From an uncultured Paracoccaceae bacterium (GTDB lineage: Bacteria > Pseudomonadota > Alphaproteobacteria > Rhodobacterales > Rhodobacteraceae), in contig CANMWG010000001.1 of NCBI GenBank assembly GCA_947501555.1, positions 1,178,001 to 1,242,000 on the forward strand: DNA of 64,000 bases, given 5' to 3'. Under the pieces are notes generated by a model, which searched no databases, was not told where the DNA came from, and saw only the letters and a list, made by a program, of their open reading frames with translations. Positions 1 to 7,980 of this stretch are shown in pieces; positions within the stretch are counted from its first letter, which is position 1; every line of letters starts with the position of its first letter. The translations under genes were made by a program, and so were the position numbers.

Positions 1-383
1 TCTTCCGCGTCAACGATCTGGGTCACCGCACCCCAAGTGACGCGCAACACATCCGCGTCCAGCACGTCAGGGGCCACAGAAAACCGACCAACCTCCATCA
101 TAGGAGACCGGATCGATACCAAACGCGACAGGTCGTAGTAACGGGCCGCATAGCCACGCTCAACCTCTGCCCCGGACGGCATATGGAACAATCGCAGCGT
201 GGCGACCAAACGACCGGTCTGGTCTTCAACCATCAAATGGCGGCAAACATCGTCAAACGAATCAACGTCCAACCCCGGTCGGCCAAAAAAACACAAATTG
301 CGCAAGCGACGGCAGGCCATCAGATCGGCAGCATCAGCAGCCAGCCTGGCGTGGTATCGACCTTTAAATATCGGAATTGTCAT
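1..383 (-). CDS. olsB: L-ornithine N-alpha-acyltransferase-like GNAT (partial, C-terminus outside window)
   Basis: Reading the minus strand from an ATG at 383 gives an open frame that runs off the left edge after about 127 codons. The N-terminus (KGRYHARLAADAADLMACRR) and the later MMEVGRFSV segment resemble the Acetyltransf_5/OlsB family, which transfers a 3-hydroxyacyl group from ACP to ornithine to start phosphate-free ornithine lipid synthesis. Paralogous GNATs of the same fold exist and the C-terminus is missing, so the substrate is inferred. It is divergent from msrB, with about 70 bases between the starts. Confidence 0.72.
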   Translation of the reverse strand, partial: MTIPIFKGRYHARLAADAADLMACRRLRNLCFFGRPGLDVDSFDDVCRHLMVEDQTGRLVATLRLFHMPSGAEVERGYAARYYDLSRLVSIRSPMMEVGRFSVAPDVLDADVLRVTWGAVTQIVDAE

Positions 384-453
384 CTTTTCTCACCTTGGCG
401 ATACCTGCCCTACACCCTAGATATAGGGCGATCACGGGGAAAAGGAGTGCAGA

Positions 454-846
454 ATGGCCAAAATTGAGAAAACCGATGCGGAATGGCGGGCGCAACTTTC
501 TGATCTGGCCTTTAAGGTCACACGCAAACACGGAACCGAACGGGCGGGCAGCCACGAAGATTTCCCCAAAGAGGCCGGAACCTATAAATGCGTCTGCTGC
601 GCGGCCCCGCTGTTTGATCAAGCCACAAAATTTGAAAGCGGAACAGGCTGGCCCAGTTTCTATGCACCCATCGACACCGAAATGGTGGGCGAAAAAACCG
701 ACCGGAGCTTTTTCATGAAACGGACGGAAGTGCACTGCAATCAATGCGAAGCCCATCTAGGGCATGTCTTCCCTGACGGGCCACAGCCCACAGGGCTAAG
801 GTATTGCATCAATGGGGTCGCCTTGGCATTTGAGCCCGAAGACTGA
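454..846 (+). CDS. msrB: peptide-methionine (R)-S-oxide reductase MsrB
   Basis: A 130-residue protein that reduces the R-epimer of methionine sulfoxide in oxidised proteins. Two CxxC pairs are visible (CVCC near residue 47 and CNQC near 96), the usual structural zinc site. The catalytic cysteine is in the RYCINGVAL motif near the C-terminus. TGWPSF is the substrate-pocket signature. Length is normal for a stand-alone MsrB with no MsrA fusion. A GGGGAAAAGGAGTGCAGA stretch just upstream supplies the ribosome site. No signal peptide, so it acts in the cytoplasm. Confidence 0.95.
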   Translation: MAKIEKTDAEWRAQLSDLAFKVTRKHGTERAGSHEDFPKEAGTYKCVCCAAPLFDQATKFESGTGWPSFYAPIDTEMVGEKTDRSFFMKRTEVHCNQCEAHLGHVFPDGPQPTGLRYCINGVALAFEPED

Positions 847-984
847 ACTCAATTGTCGCACTGCGCATCGTCCCTACGAAATATCAGCCACTGCTGCGAA
901 GATAGCATGCGAGATCTCCCCCCCTGACACCCTAACCAATATGGTGAGGATCAATCGGGCGGCACTTGTGCCTCAGGGGATGGG

Positions 985-1404
985 CTACTGATCGATGAAG
1001 TCGCATCGATCGCTTGCGAGCGCACGCCTGCTTGTATGACTTGAATACAAGCGCGGACAGTTCTGCCCCTGGCAACTGCGGGTCGGCCTATCCACCAGAA
1101 AAAAGCGGATCTCGGTATCAAGAATAAGCGGATCTGCGGAATTTCTTTCCTGAACAAACGGAATGCAATCAATTGAAAGTGTTATCGCGCCGGTCCCATC
1201 AAGCTGCGAAACGAGCGGGTGCGCAACCTGCCGCCGCCAAACATGAAAGTACGGAGCCATGCGATAGTCTATTTCTACAGTCGGGCCAGGGACCTCGGCC
1301 GACGGATCGCCGGAGCTGGCCGCCGATCCGCCCAAGACACTTTCAAACGTTATCTCGTTGTCTTGGTCTCGTGCTGTCAAAGCCCAAGCCCCCCCAAGAA
1401 CCAC
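985..1404 (-). CDS. hypothetical protein, possibly the degenerate partner of the upstream secreted protein
   Basis: A 139-codon frame beginning at a GTG directly after an in-frame TGA (1405-1407), on the same strand and about 60 bases after the gene at 1466-2440. The segment CIPFVQERNSADPLILDTE faintly matches RIPFMIDGSDPVPAIAET in that upstream protein, which hints at duplication. There is no convincing signal peptide or start: the hydrophobic stretch is cut by the TGA. It may be a 5'-truncated gene or a decaying paralogue. No family recognised; function unknown. Confidence 0.4.
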   Translation of the reverse strand: MVLGGAWALTARDQDNEITFESVLGGSAASSGDPSAEVPGPTVEIDYRMAPYFHVWRRQVAHPLVSQLDGTGAITLSIDCIPFVQERNSADPLILDTEIRFFLVDRPTRSCQGQNCPRLYSSHTSRRALASDRCDFIDQ

Positions 1405-1465
1405 TCATTTACAGTCTTGTATCAATAGCGTGGCAGACAGGTATGCAGAGACAAGATTGCGTCTT

Positions 1466-2440
1466 TCATCGGCAAGCGTCCCAATCCTCATCAAAAAGCC
1501 CGATCTGATCAGCCAACGCACAACCGCCCTCTGGACACCATGTTTGTCCCTCAGCCACTGGGTAGAAATAAGCCACAGTTTCGGCGATGGCGGGAACCGG
1601 ATCAGAACCATCAATCATGAATGGGATGCGGTCAGCCCACATGCGATAGTAGGTGGCGGGCATCATACGCGGGAACGTTGCACTGAAACGATGCGCTTCC
1701 GGCCAAGATACAGACGATGTTCCGGTAAGCGAGATACTCATGCCGGCGCGCGGTACAACAGTGTCTGGCGCATCACCGCAACGACCGGGATGTTCGCGTA
1801 AAATATCCTGAGTGGTCACATATTCCTGATCGTCGATCTGCAGGGTCGCCGTCCATTCTCCGTCAACAACGCGAAAACTGGCAAGCGTTTGGCACATGGT
1901 CGCCTGTGCAGTGATATCCAGCCGTGCCGAAACACCGCGCATGGCTTCGTTCAGATCAATTGGTGGACGATCATCATCGCAAGCGACGGGTAACTGCATG
2001 ATCTCAGTGCCTTTCCTTTCGGTAATGAAACACTGCCGAGGCGCAAGTAAGATAGGCCTCTGGTCCGGACTGGTCCCCGCGTCGTCACCGCGCGATACAT
2101 TCGTCTCATAGTCGCCATATCTCGCGCGGTACGTAACCGAGCACCTGTCGTCGTCTGCAACGGAGGTCTTGTTCTGATCACCGCCCAAATCAACTGTCCC
2201 GGACCAATTGTCCCCGCCAATCCGAAACCGCAAGTCCTCGGCAATCATAGTGAGGTTAAAGGCGCGGGCATGGGCCCCTTGGCACTGCGGATGATCCGCG
2301 AGAACCGTCATCGGAGCCAGATACGCATTTGTCCCACTTTCGGGGTCTGTCTGGGCAAAACCTGGCGCAGAAAATGTGAAACAAAAAATGGTAGCTAATA
2401 GGTTTGCAGGGCTCAGAAATAGGGGCAAATCAAACTCCAT
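1466..2440 (-). CDS. hypothetical secreted protein
   Basis: A 324-residue protein with an N-terminal signal peptide (hydrophobic core near residues 9-26, likely cut after PGFAQ). The mature part is acidic and has about ten cysteines spread over its length, suggesting a disulfide-bonded periplasmic or secreted fold; WCPEGGC lies near the C-terminus. No catalytic motif or known family is apparent. It probably has its own promoter in the gap before ribN, and the weak relative at 985-1404 follows it. Confidence 0.65.
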   Translation of the reverse strand: MEFDLPLFLSPANLLATIFCFTFSAPGFAQTDPESGTNAYLAPMTVLADHPQCQGAHARAFNLTMIAEDLRFRIGGDNWSGTVDLGGDQNKTSVADDDRCSVTYRARYGDYETNVSRGDDAGTSPDQRPILLAPRQCFITERKGTEIMQLPVACDDDRPPIDLNEAMRGVSARLDITAQATMCQTLASFRVVDGEWTATLQIDDQEYVTTQDILREHPGRCGDAPDTVVPRAGMSISLTGTSSVSWPEAHRFSATFPRMMPATYYRMWADRIPFMIDGSDPVPAIAETVAYFYPVAEGQTWCPEGGCALADQIGLFDEDWDACR

Positions 2441-2497
2441 AATGGTTCAATTTAGACCTTTCATATGGGTAAGCAATGCTGACATTTCAATAGTTAT

Positions 2498-2523
2498 GTA
2501 AGATGGGTTTAAACCCATCTTAC
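2498..2523 (-). terminator. perfect 26-bp palindrome at the 3' end of ribN
   Basis: The arms GTAAGATGGGTTT and AAACCCATCTTAC are exact complements with no loop. The ribN stop codon lies inside the right arm. No long T-run follows, so it may terminate with Rho or act as a 3' stabiliser. Confidence 0.55.
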
Positions 2524-3377
2524 GCCTCCTCACGCATGATCCACCCACTGGCAACCACGATCACCCCTGCCCCCAGCCACATCAATCCAGGCGGAGCGAA
2601 ACCAAAAAACAGCAATCCCAAACCCACATTCAACGGAAGTTTCAAATGGTCAAAAGGCTGCAAATAGGCCGCATCGGCAACCACATAAGCGCGCACTAAC
2701 AGAAATTGCGCAGCAGCGATCAACAGGCCGGACAAGGCCACGAGCCACAAGGCCTCAGGTGCGACACGCACGCCGGCGCCCAGCAAACCAATCGCATTGA
2801 TAGGCAGCAGCAAGACCAGCAGATACAGGGTAAGGGTCCCCGCGCTCTCGGTCTTGGTCAGGCGTTTGGCCACCAATGACGACCCGCCCCAAAACGTCGC
2901 AGCCCCCAGCGGTAAGACCGCAGCCCAGCTGAACGCATCCTGCCAAGGCGCCAAGACCAAAACGCCCCCGGCCCCACCGGCCAAAACGGCCAAAACGCGG
3001 GTACGGGTAAGCGGCTCGCCCAGAAACACACCTGCACCAAGGGTGACAAACAAGGGCGAGGTCAGGATCAAGGCAATGGCCTGCCAGATCGGAACAACCG
3101 CCAGACCGGCAACCCACAACTGCACCCCAATGGCGGCCAAGCCCACACGGATCACATGCAACACCGGGCGATCCGTCCGCCATGACGCACGCCAGACCAG
3201 CGGCAAGATAGCCAGCAAAGCAATGGAATATTGCCAGAAAGCAATCGTAGGCGACGGCACGCCGTGCAGCATCCCTGCCCCCTGCACCGCCGTATTGGCA
3301 CCAGCAAACAACGCGCCTGCAGTCACAAAATACACCGGGCCCATGATGGCCCCACTTTTCATATCCAACTGGATCAC
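2520..3377 (-). CDS. ribN: riboflavin importer RibN-type, EamA/DMT superfamily
   Basis: A polytopic protein of about 285 residues with ten predicted membrane segments arranged as two EamA repeats. Roseobacter and rhizobial RibN proteins of this type take up riboflavin. The substrate call rests mainly on the FMN riboswitch directly upstream on the same strand. The frame is open to 3743, but that extension translates the riboswitch and is not real. I start at GTG 3377, about 9 bases after an AGGAGGAAAGG ribosome site; ATG 3362 is the alternative. Ends in a perfect palindrome. Confidence 0.85.
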   Translation of the reverse strand: MIQLDMKSGAIMGPVYFVTAGALFAGANTAVQGAGMLHGVPSPTIAFWQYSIALLAILPLVWRASWRTDRPVLHVIRVGLAAIGVQLWVAGLAVVPIWQAIALILTSPLFVTLGAGVFLGEPLTRTRVLAVLAGGAGGVLVLAPWQDAFSWAAVLPLGAATFWGGSSLVAKRLTKTESAGTLTLYLLVLLLPINAIGLLGAGVRVAPEALWLVALSGLLIAAAQFLLVRAYVVADAAYLQPFDHLKLPLNVGLGLLFFGFAPPGLMWLGAGVIVVASGWIMREEA

Positions 3378-3454
3378 CGCAATTGTCCTTTCCTCCTCGC
3401 GATTGACCCAAGGCAAAACAGGGCAGACCGGGCGCATAAGCGCACCCAGATCAA

Positions 3455-3605
3455 ACCCGCTCTCTTTCATCCGGACTATGACCGTCGGCTCAGGCGTCGC
3501 ACCTGATCTGCTAGACCCCGGCCATTGACCGGGCGCTCGCGGGCTCGTTTTTGCAAACATACCGCCGGTGGGGAATTTCACCCCGCCCTGAGAACGTGCC
3601 GCCCG
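3455..3605 (-). promoter_or_regulatory. FMN riboswitch (RFN element)
   Basis: On the minus strand the conserved RFN blocks appear in order: CAGGGCGGGGTGAAATTCCC, then ACCGGCGGTAT, AGCCCGCGAGC, a variable arm with TCAGGTGCGACGCCTGA, GCCGACGGT and finally AGTCCGGATGAAAGAGAG. This is the aptamer that binds flavin mononucleotide. It ends about 90 bases before the ribN start, so FMN would be expected to repress importer expression, through transcription or initiation control in the stretch before the GTG. Confidence 0.95.
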
Positions 3606-3849
3606 ACACCGGACGACAAGGGCAAGACTAGTGTCTGCCTGCAGATATATCAATAGTGTATCAATATGAAAATAGCCGATCACGCCTGTCGGATATGCCC
3701 CACTTAACTGTGCCGGGACGACGCCAATACGCGCCGCACTCACAACGATCAGGCTTGTTGCTGCTTAAAGAACATATCGCCTGCTCAGCCCGAGGATATC
3801 AAAAGCTATTGTCTTGCAAATCGGTCACAAAAACGCGTTGTTCTGTGCG

Positions 3850-4992
3850 TCAAATGTCCGTACGAAAAACAGGTTCGCCTGCCTTTATCGCCCGAACCAT
3901 TTCACTTGAGTCAACATAGGCTCTATCTTCATCCTCCTCGATCTCGATAAAGGCATCAAGCAGCACAGTGGCCGGGTCCCCCTTGCTGCGATCATAGCTG
4001 TAATCCACAACAATCGTAGCCCCATCGAGATTTGTGTCATGGGTATAATACCCGTCTGAATCCGTGTAAACGAAAGGCGCTTCAATGGCGGCAATCTCAA
4101 CCGGACCGCCGCTTCCGCCATGAACGTGCACAGAACGTTTGGCATGGATCGTTCCGCTGACAAAGAACGTCGTTGTGCCCAAAAACAAACTATCAACATG
4201 CATATCGCCCAGCACAAACAGACAGGCGTCTGTATCCAAATCGCAGTTCCCCTGCACTGTCAGATTACCCAGAACGATGAAACTGCCGTATTCAAACACC
4301 TGCGCGTCTTCGGGCTGAATCGTCAGATCGCCCTCAAGCAGGTGCCAGCCTGCTGCGCTTAGTCTTTTTGCCAAAGCGAAACGATGTCCGTCCATCACAG
4401 CATGGTATTTTTCGGCTGGAATTTCCTTGAAACCCATCTTGTCAATTTGCGGCTGGATGCGTGGGGTCGGATCGATATTGGTGTAGCATCGCATTTCGCC
4501 TATTTCATGAAACGCGAGCTTTCCATCGATGAAATAGAGGTTTTTCAGCTCGATTGAGAACGTATGAGAATCCCCGTTCTGCGCAATTTCTGGCTCCGCC
4601 CGCACAACGATTGATCCGACAGTAATCAACTCGGCATCTGATTCAGCCAGACGCTCGGATGCCTGCACCCCGTACAGGTTCGAGTTTTCCGGGCGCATCG
4701 TTGCCAGTTGCGCGGCATGTTTGGTCAATTGCTCTTCATGCAACTCAAAGATCAACCGCGGTCCGTGGATCTTGTTTTCTTCAAATTCTTCTGCCGTGAC
4801 AAAGCTATAATTGGGATTGGCTGGGTCGCGCTGATCGTCGCCAGGGATAATTGGGACACCCAGTACCGTCAGGTATTCTTCAAAGGTCGGAAACAGGCTG
4901 GCCATGCCTTCGCGTGATCGTTCTTGCAAGGCGGCGATGAATGTCTTCGCAAAGCGATGCTTTTCTTTCACCCGGTGTTCTTTGTCTGTCAT
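3850..4992 (-). CDS. hypothetical protein with beta-helix-like C-terminal half
   Basis: A 380-residue cytoplasmic protein with no signal peptide. Residues 1-190 are mixed alpha/beta with no known motif. Residues about 215-290 show short repeating strands (GDLTIQ, GSFIVLGNLTVQGN, ACLFVLGDMHVDS, TTTFFVSGTIHAKR, SVHVHGG) like the stacked turns of bactofilins and other right-handed beta-helices. An acidic segment IEIEEDEDRAY follows near the C-terminus. Not recognised as a named family; an immunity-like or scaffold role would be speculation. It stands alone between ribN and bamE. Confidence 0.7.
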   Translation of the reverse strand: MTDKEHRVKEKHRFAKTFIAALQERSREGMASLFPTFEEYLTVLGVPIIPGDDQRDPANPNYSFVTAEEFEENKIHGPRLIFELHEEQLTKHAAQLATMRPENSNLYGVQASERLAESDAELITVGSIVVRAEPEIAQNGDSHTFSIELKNLYFIDGKLAFHEIGEMRCYTNIDPTPRIQPQIDKMGFKEIPAEKYHAVMDGHRFALAKRLSAAGWHLLEGDLTIQPEDAQVFEYGSFIVLGNLTVQGNCDLDTDACLFVLGDMHVDSLFLGTTTFFVSGTIHAKRSVHVHGGSGGPVEIAAIEAPFVYTDSDGYYTHDTNLDGATIVVDYSYDRSKGDPATVLLDAFIEIEEDEDRAYVDSSEMVRAIKAGEPVFRTDI

Positions 4993-5345
4993 ACGCGCAA
5001 TCTGCGATACCGCAGCCCCCTGTTTCTTTCGCCGATTTGCTTTTGCCGTCGCCCTTGGCGACCCAAACCGACACGCGCAGGTCTAACCGCCACGCGGCAC
5101 TCCAAAAACATCTGATTTCACATGATAGCCCTGTTGAATCTGCACGGATGAAGATCAGAACGGCGACATCTCATGTCATCAGTCACCCTTGCAACGCACG
5201 GTTCGTTCATCCGGGCCATTATACGAGGTTATACATACCCATTCTGTACGCAAACTGTACGGCATGCATAACAGACAAGCACCTGTATTTTATGGCGTTA
5301 ACTGATGATTCGGTCTGATCACCGAAAATACGGCCACGCGTTGCG
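4993..5345. other. 353-base intergenic region
   Basis: Lies between the start of the beta-helix-like gene (minus) and the 3' end of bamE (minus). A plus-strand open frame covers part of it but has no coding character. The notable content is the three-unit 11-bp repeat array at 5233-5265. A promoter for the downstream minus-strand gene is expected here, but none is clear enough to place. Confidence 0.6.
5233..5265. repeat. three tandem 11-bp units (candidate OmpR/PhoB-type operator)
   Basis: Contiguous units ACATACCCATT, CTGTACGCAAA and CTGTACGGCAT keep a TAC at the same position of each 11-bp period. The unit CTGTACGCAAA recurs exactly in the four-unit array at 54676-54719. Winged-helix response regulators commonly bind 11-bp direct repeats; which regulator binds here is unknown. 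Confidence 0.55.
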
Positions 5346-5831
5346 TTAAGGCGTGGTGCCGTCTTCGCCCAACAAAGCGCCCGCATCGACCCGGCCGAAG
5401 GATCCCAAGAGCTGCCCCAAGAAGGTCACATCGTTGATACCGTCCTCTGTCACCCGGCGGTCGAGCGCCACAACACGGCCGTCCTCCAGCGTGTAGCGGC
5501 TGACGTTTTGAACCCGGTCCCTGGCATCAAACTGAATAGCGACAATCTGGCGATCCACCTCTTCCGGGGCCAATGCACCAAAGTAACGAAACTGGCTCGA
5601 GACATAGTAAATCGCGTTGTTTTCAAGGCTTCCGTCCGAAAACGGCGGGCCAAAATTCGCGATGACAGCGTCTTTTGTTGATTGCCCAACCTGCACCGAC
5701 GAAAGATCAGTGTCAGAGGGCGCAAACCCATGGAAACGGTCAATCCGGGTGCAGCCAGATGCGGCAGCCAAAACCAACACAAAACCCAAGCAGCGGGCGC
5801 TTTTGTGGAAATTCAGTCTCGAACCGATCAT
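5346..5831 (-). CDS. bamE: outer membrane protein assembly factor BamE (lipoprotein)
   Basis: A protein of about 161 residues with a lipoprotein signal (VLVLAAASGC), so the mature chain starts at the lipobox cysteine near residue 27 and is anchored in the outer membrane. The SmpA/OmlA domain follows: VQVGQSTKDAVIANFGPP then paired strands ending in RYTLEDGRVVAL. BamE stabilises the BAM complex that inserts beta-barrels. I use ATG 5831; the longer frame lacks a better signal peptide. Divergent from yceD with about 70 bases between starts. Confidence 0.88.
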   Translation of the reverse strand: MIGSRLNFHKSARCLGFVLVLAAASGCTRIDRFHGFAPSDTDLSSVQVGQSTKDAVIANFGPPFSDGSLENNAIYYVSSQFRYFGALAPEEVDRQIVAIQFDARDRVQNVSRYTLEDGRVVALDRRVTEDGINDVTFLGQLLGSFGRVDAGALLGEDGTTP

Positions 5832-5900
5832 GATAGGCCTCTTGCTTTGGCGTCGCGCGCCTTTTATCCCCACTACAGTACACCCCGCCCCTGTTCAAGA

Positions 5901-6458
5901 ATGGAAGCACACTTGGCCGAACTGCCACAATCACACTTGCGTTTGGCCGATCTGACGAACCGGAAGGCCACCGATTTTGACCTGACCCCAACTCCATCGG
6001 AACGGCAGGCCATCGCTGCGGCGCTTGATCTGTCAGGCGTGAAAAAATTGCGCTTTTCCGGGCACTTAGAACCCTTGGGCCGGACGGACTGGGGCTTGAC
6101 CGCAACGCTTGGCGCAACCGTGGTGCAGCCTTGCGTGGCCACATTGACCCCTGTGACGACGCGCATTGATGAACCCGTCAAACGCAGTTACGTGGCGGAA
6201 TTTCCTGAAATCGAAGCCGCCGAAACCGAAATGCCAGAGGACGACACAGTCGAACCCCTGCCCGCCAGCCTTGATCTGGCAGCCGTGATGATCGAGGCGT
6301 TGACGCTGGCCTTGCCGCTTTATCCACGCAGTCCCGATGCCGATCCGGCGGATGTGGTTTTTGCAGGCCCCGGCGTCACCCCAATGACGGATGAGGATGC
6401 AAAGCCCTTCGCAGGCTTGGGCGCGCTGCGCGAACAGCTTGAAAATAAAGACAAATAG
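5901..6458 (+). CDS. yceD: YceD/DUF177 family protein
   Basis: A 185-residue acidic protein with the DUF177 pattern: hydrophobic N-terminal strands, FSGHLEPLGRTDWGL, a single cysteine in VVQPCVATLTPV and an acidic stretch. In bacteria and plastids this family is tied to 23S rRNA accumulation and usually sits directly before rpmF, as here. The frame is open further upstream, but ATG 5901 gives the family's usual length and leaves room for the divergent promoters. Cytoplasmic. Confidence 0.88.
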   Translation: MEAHLAELPQSHLRLADLTNRKATDFDLTPTPSERQAIAAALDLSGVKKLRFSGHLEPLGRTDWGLTATLGATVVQPCVATLTPVTTRIDEPVKRSYVAEFPEIEAAETEMPEDDTVEPLPASLDLAAVMIEALTLALPLYPRSPDADPADVVFAGPGVTPMTDEDAKPFAGLGALREQLENKDK

Positions 6459-6486
6459 TGGATTTCCACGATCTCAGGGAAAAGGC

Positions 6487-6514
6487 TTGCACAAATACGG
6501 AATCGCAGTATGTT
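6487..6514 (+). promoter_or_regulatory. candidate sigma70 promoter for rpmF-plsX-fabH
   Basis: TTGCAC (6487-6492) and TATGTT (6509-6514) with a 16-base spacer, about 110 bases before rpmF. It would let rpmF and the lipid genes be transcribed independently of yceD. Confidence 0.45.
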
Positions 6515-6621
6515 CGCGGCCTCTTTTACATCGTGTCTCGACAGGGCTGCCAGATTGGCGTAGGACCCCCCGAGACGCAAGAAATCAGGGCCAAGCGCCC
6601 TTTATATCATAGGGTTGAGAC

Positions 6622-6828
6622 ATGGCCGTCCAGCAGAATAAAGTATCCAAATCCCGCCGCAACAACCGGCGCGCACATGACGCACTTGTTGCAGCAAACC
6701 CAAACGAGTGTGACAACTGTGGTGAGCTCAAGCGCCCTCACCACGTCTGCCCCTCATGCGGACACTATGCGACACGTGAAGTGATCGCTGACACGACCGA
6801 AATCGATCTGGACGACGACGCAGCGTAA
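6622..6828 (+). CDS. rpmF: 50S ribosomal protein L32
   Basis: A 68-residue basic protein with the L32 N-terminus ([20 protein letters not shown]) and a zinc ribbon formed by CDNC and CPSC. It sits near the peptidyl-transferase exit region of the large subunit. The C-terminus has the acidic tail DLDDDAA. The yceD-rpmF-plsX-fabH order is classic. A zinc-binding form such as this is often swapped for a zinc-free paralogue under zinc starvation; none is in the window. Confidence 0.97.
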   Translation: MAVQQNKVSKSRRNNRRAHDALVAANPNECDNCGELKRPHHVCPSCGHYATREVIADTTEIDLDDDAA

Positions 6829-6853
6829 GTCGTAGCACGAAAGTGACTGCAGC

Positions 6854-7978
6854 ATGACATCAGCCCAGACGGACAGCGATCCGACGCAGGCGCATGCTTC
6901 TGCACACGTGCTTTCTGTCGATGCTATGGGTGGCGATAAAGGGCCTGCAACTGTTGTTGCGGGCCTTTCGAAGTTTCTGCGCAAATCGCCCGATGCCAAG
7001 GTTATCATCCACGGACCCGAAGCCGAGCTTAAGCTGTTGCTTTCAAAGCATAATATCAGCGATCGTGTCACCGTCCATGATGCGTCTGATGTGGTCGAAA
7101 TGACCGACAAGCCCAAGGTGGCCTTTCGCAAAGGCGACATCACGTCCATGTGGTCGGCCATCGAAGCGGTACGCTCGGGGCATGCGTCGGTCTGTGTGAG
7201 CTGCGGCAACACGGGCGCCTTGATGCTGATGTCCACGATCCGGCTGCGCAAGACCGACGGGGTCAACCGCCCCGCGATCGCCTGTCTTTGGCCATCGCGC
7301 AATCCATCGGGCTTCAACGTCATGCTGGACGCTGGCGCCGATATCAGCGCCGATCAGGATGATCTGTTGACCTATGCGTTGATGGGGGCCTCCTACGCAC
7401 GCAACGGGCTTGATATCATGCGCCCACGCGTGGGCCTGCTGAACGTCGGGACCGAGGATCACAAGGGCCGGGCGGAACTGAAGGTTGCAAATGAATTGAT
7501 CGCAAATGCCGCTGATTCTGGTGATTTTGATTATGTCGGCTTTATCGAAGGCGGCGATCTACCCTCGGATAAGATTGACGTGATTGTCACGGATGGGTTC
7601 ACCGGCAATGTTGCGCTCAAAACCGGTGAAGGCACCGCCTCGCTGATCAACGAATTCTTGCGCAGCGCATTATTTCGCAATCCTCTGTCGATCTTGGGGG
7701 CGTTGCTGGCACGTGGATCGCTTAAGCGGTTAAGCAAACGCATTGACCCGCGCCGGGTAAACGGCGGCGTATTTTTGGGGCTGAACCAAACCGTCGTCAA
7801 AAGTCATGGGTCTGCAGATGCAACCGGGGTCGCGGCGGCTTTGCATCTGGCCTACCGACTGGCGGAAAGCGGATTCTCGGATAAACTGGCTGCACGGGTT
7901 GCATCCGCAGCGTCACTTGCCCAAGATGGCGCGCAACATAATGGGACGGGCAGTCCCAACACAGAAACGGGCAAATAA
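6854..7978 (+). CDS. plsX: phosphate acyltransferase PlsX
   Basis: A 374-residue soluble enzyme that converts acyl-ACP to acyl-phosphate, the donor for PlsY in phospholipid synthesis. VDAMGGDKGP near residue 22 is the family hallmark, followed by GNTGALM and the glycine-rich VLNVGTEDHKG region. The first 20 residues extend beyond E. coli PlsX, and the C-terminus has a short polar tail. 25 bases separate it from rpmF and 2 bases from fabH, so it is cotranscribed. Confidence 0.97.
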   Translation: MTSAQTDSDPTQAHASAHVLSVDAMGGDKGPATVVAGLSKFLRKSPDAKVIIHGPEAELKLLLSKHNISDRVTVHDASDVVEMTDKPKVAFRKGDITSMWSAIEAVRSGHASVCVSCGNTGALMLMSTIRLRKTDGVNRPAIACLWPSRNPSGFNVMLDAGADISADQDDLLTYALMGASYARNGLDIMRPRVGLLNVGTEDHKGRAELKVANELIANAADSGDFDYVGFIEGGDLPSDKIDVIVTDGFTGNVALKTGEGTASLINEFLRSALFRNPLSILGALLARGSLKRLSKRIDPRRVNGGVFLGLNQTVVKSHGSADATGVAAALHLAYRLAESGFSDKLAARVASAASLAQDGAQHNGTGSPNTETGK

Positions 7979-7980
7979 AC

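Noticed and set aside
364-756. 130-codon minus-strand open frame over msrB
   Set aside because: It is antisense to a gene with all MsrB motifs and has no family features.
3378-3743. N-terminal extension of ribN
   Set aside because: This stretch is the FMN riboswitch and its flanks, and the hydrophobic protein begins at 3377 behind a ribosome site.
4941-5318. 125-codon plus-strand frame in the bamE upstream gap
   Set aside because: It overlaps the start of the 3850-4992 gene, has an unnatural composition and no ribosome site.
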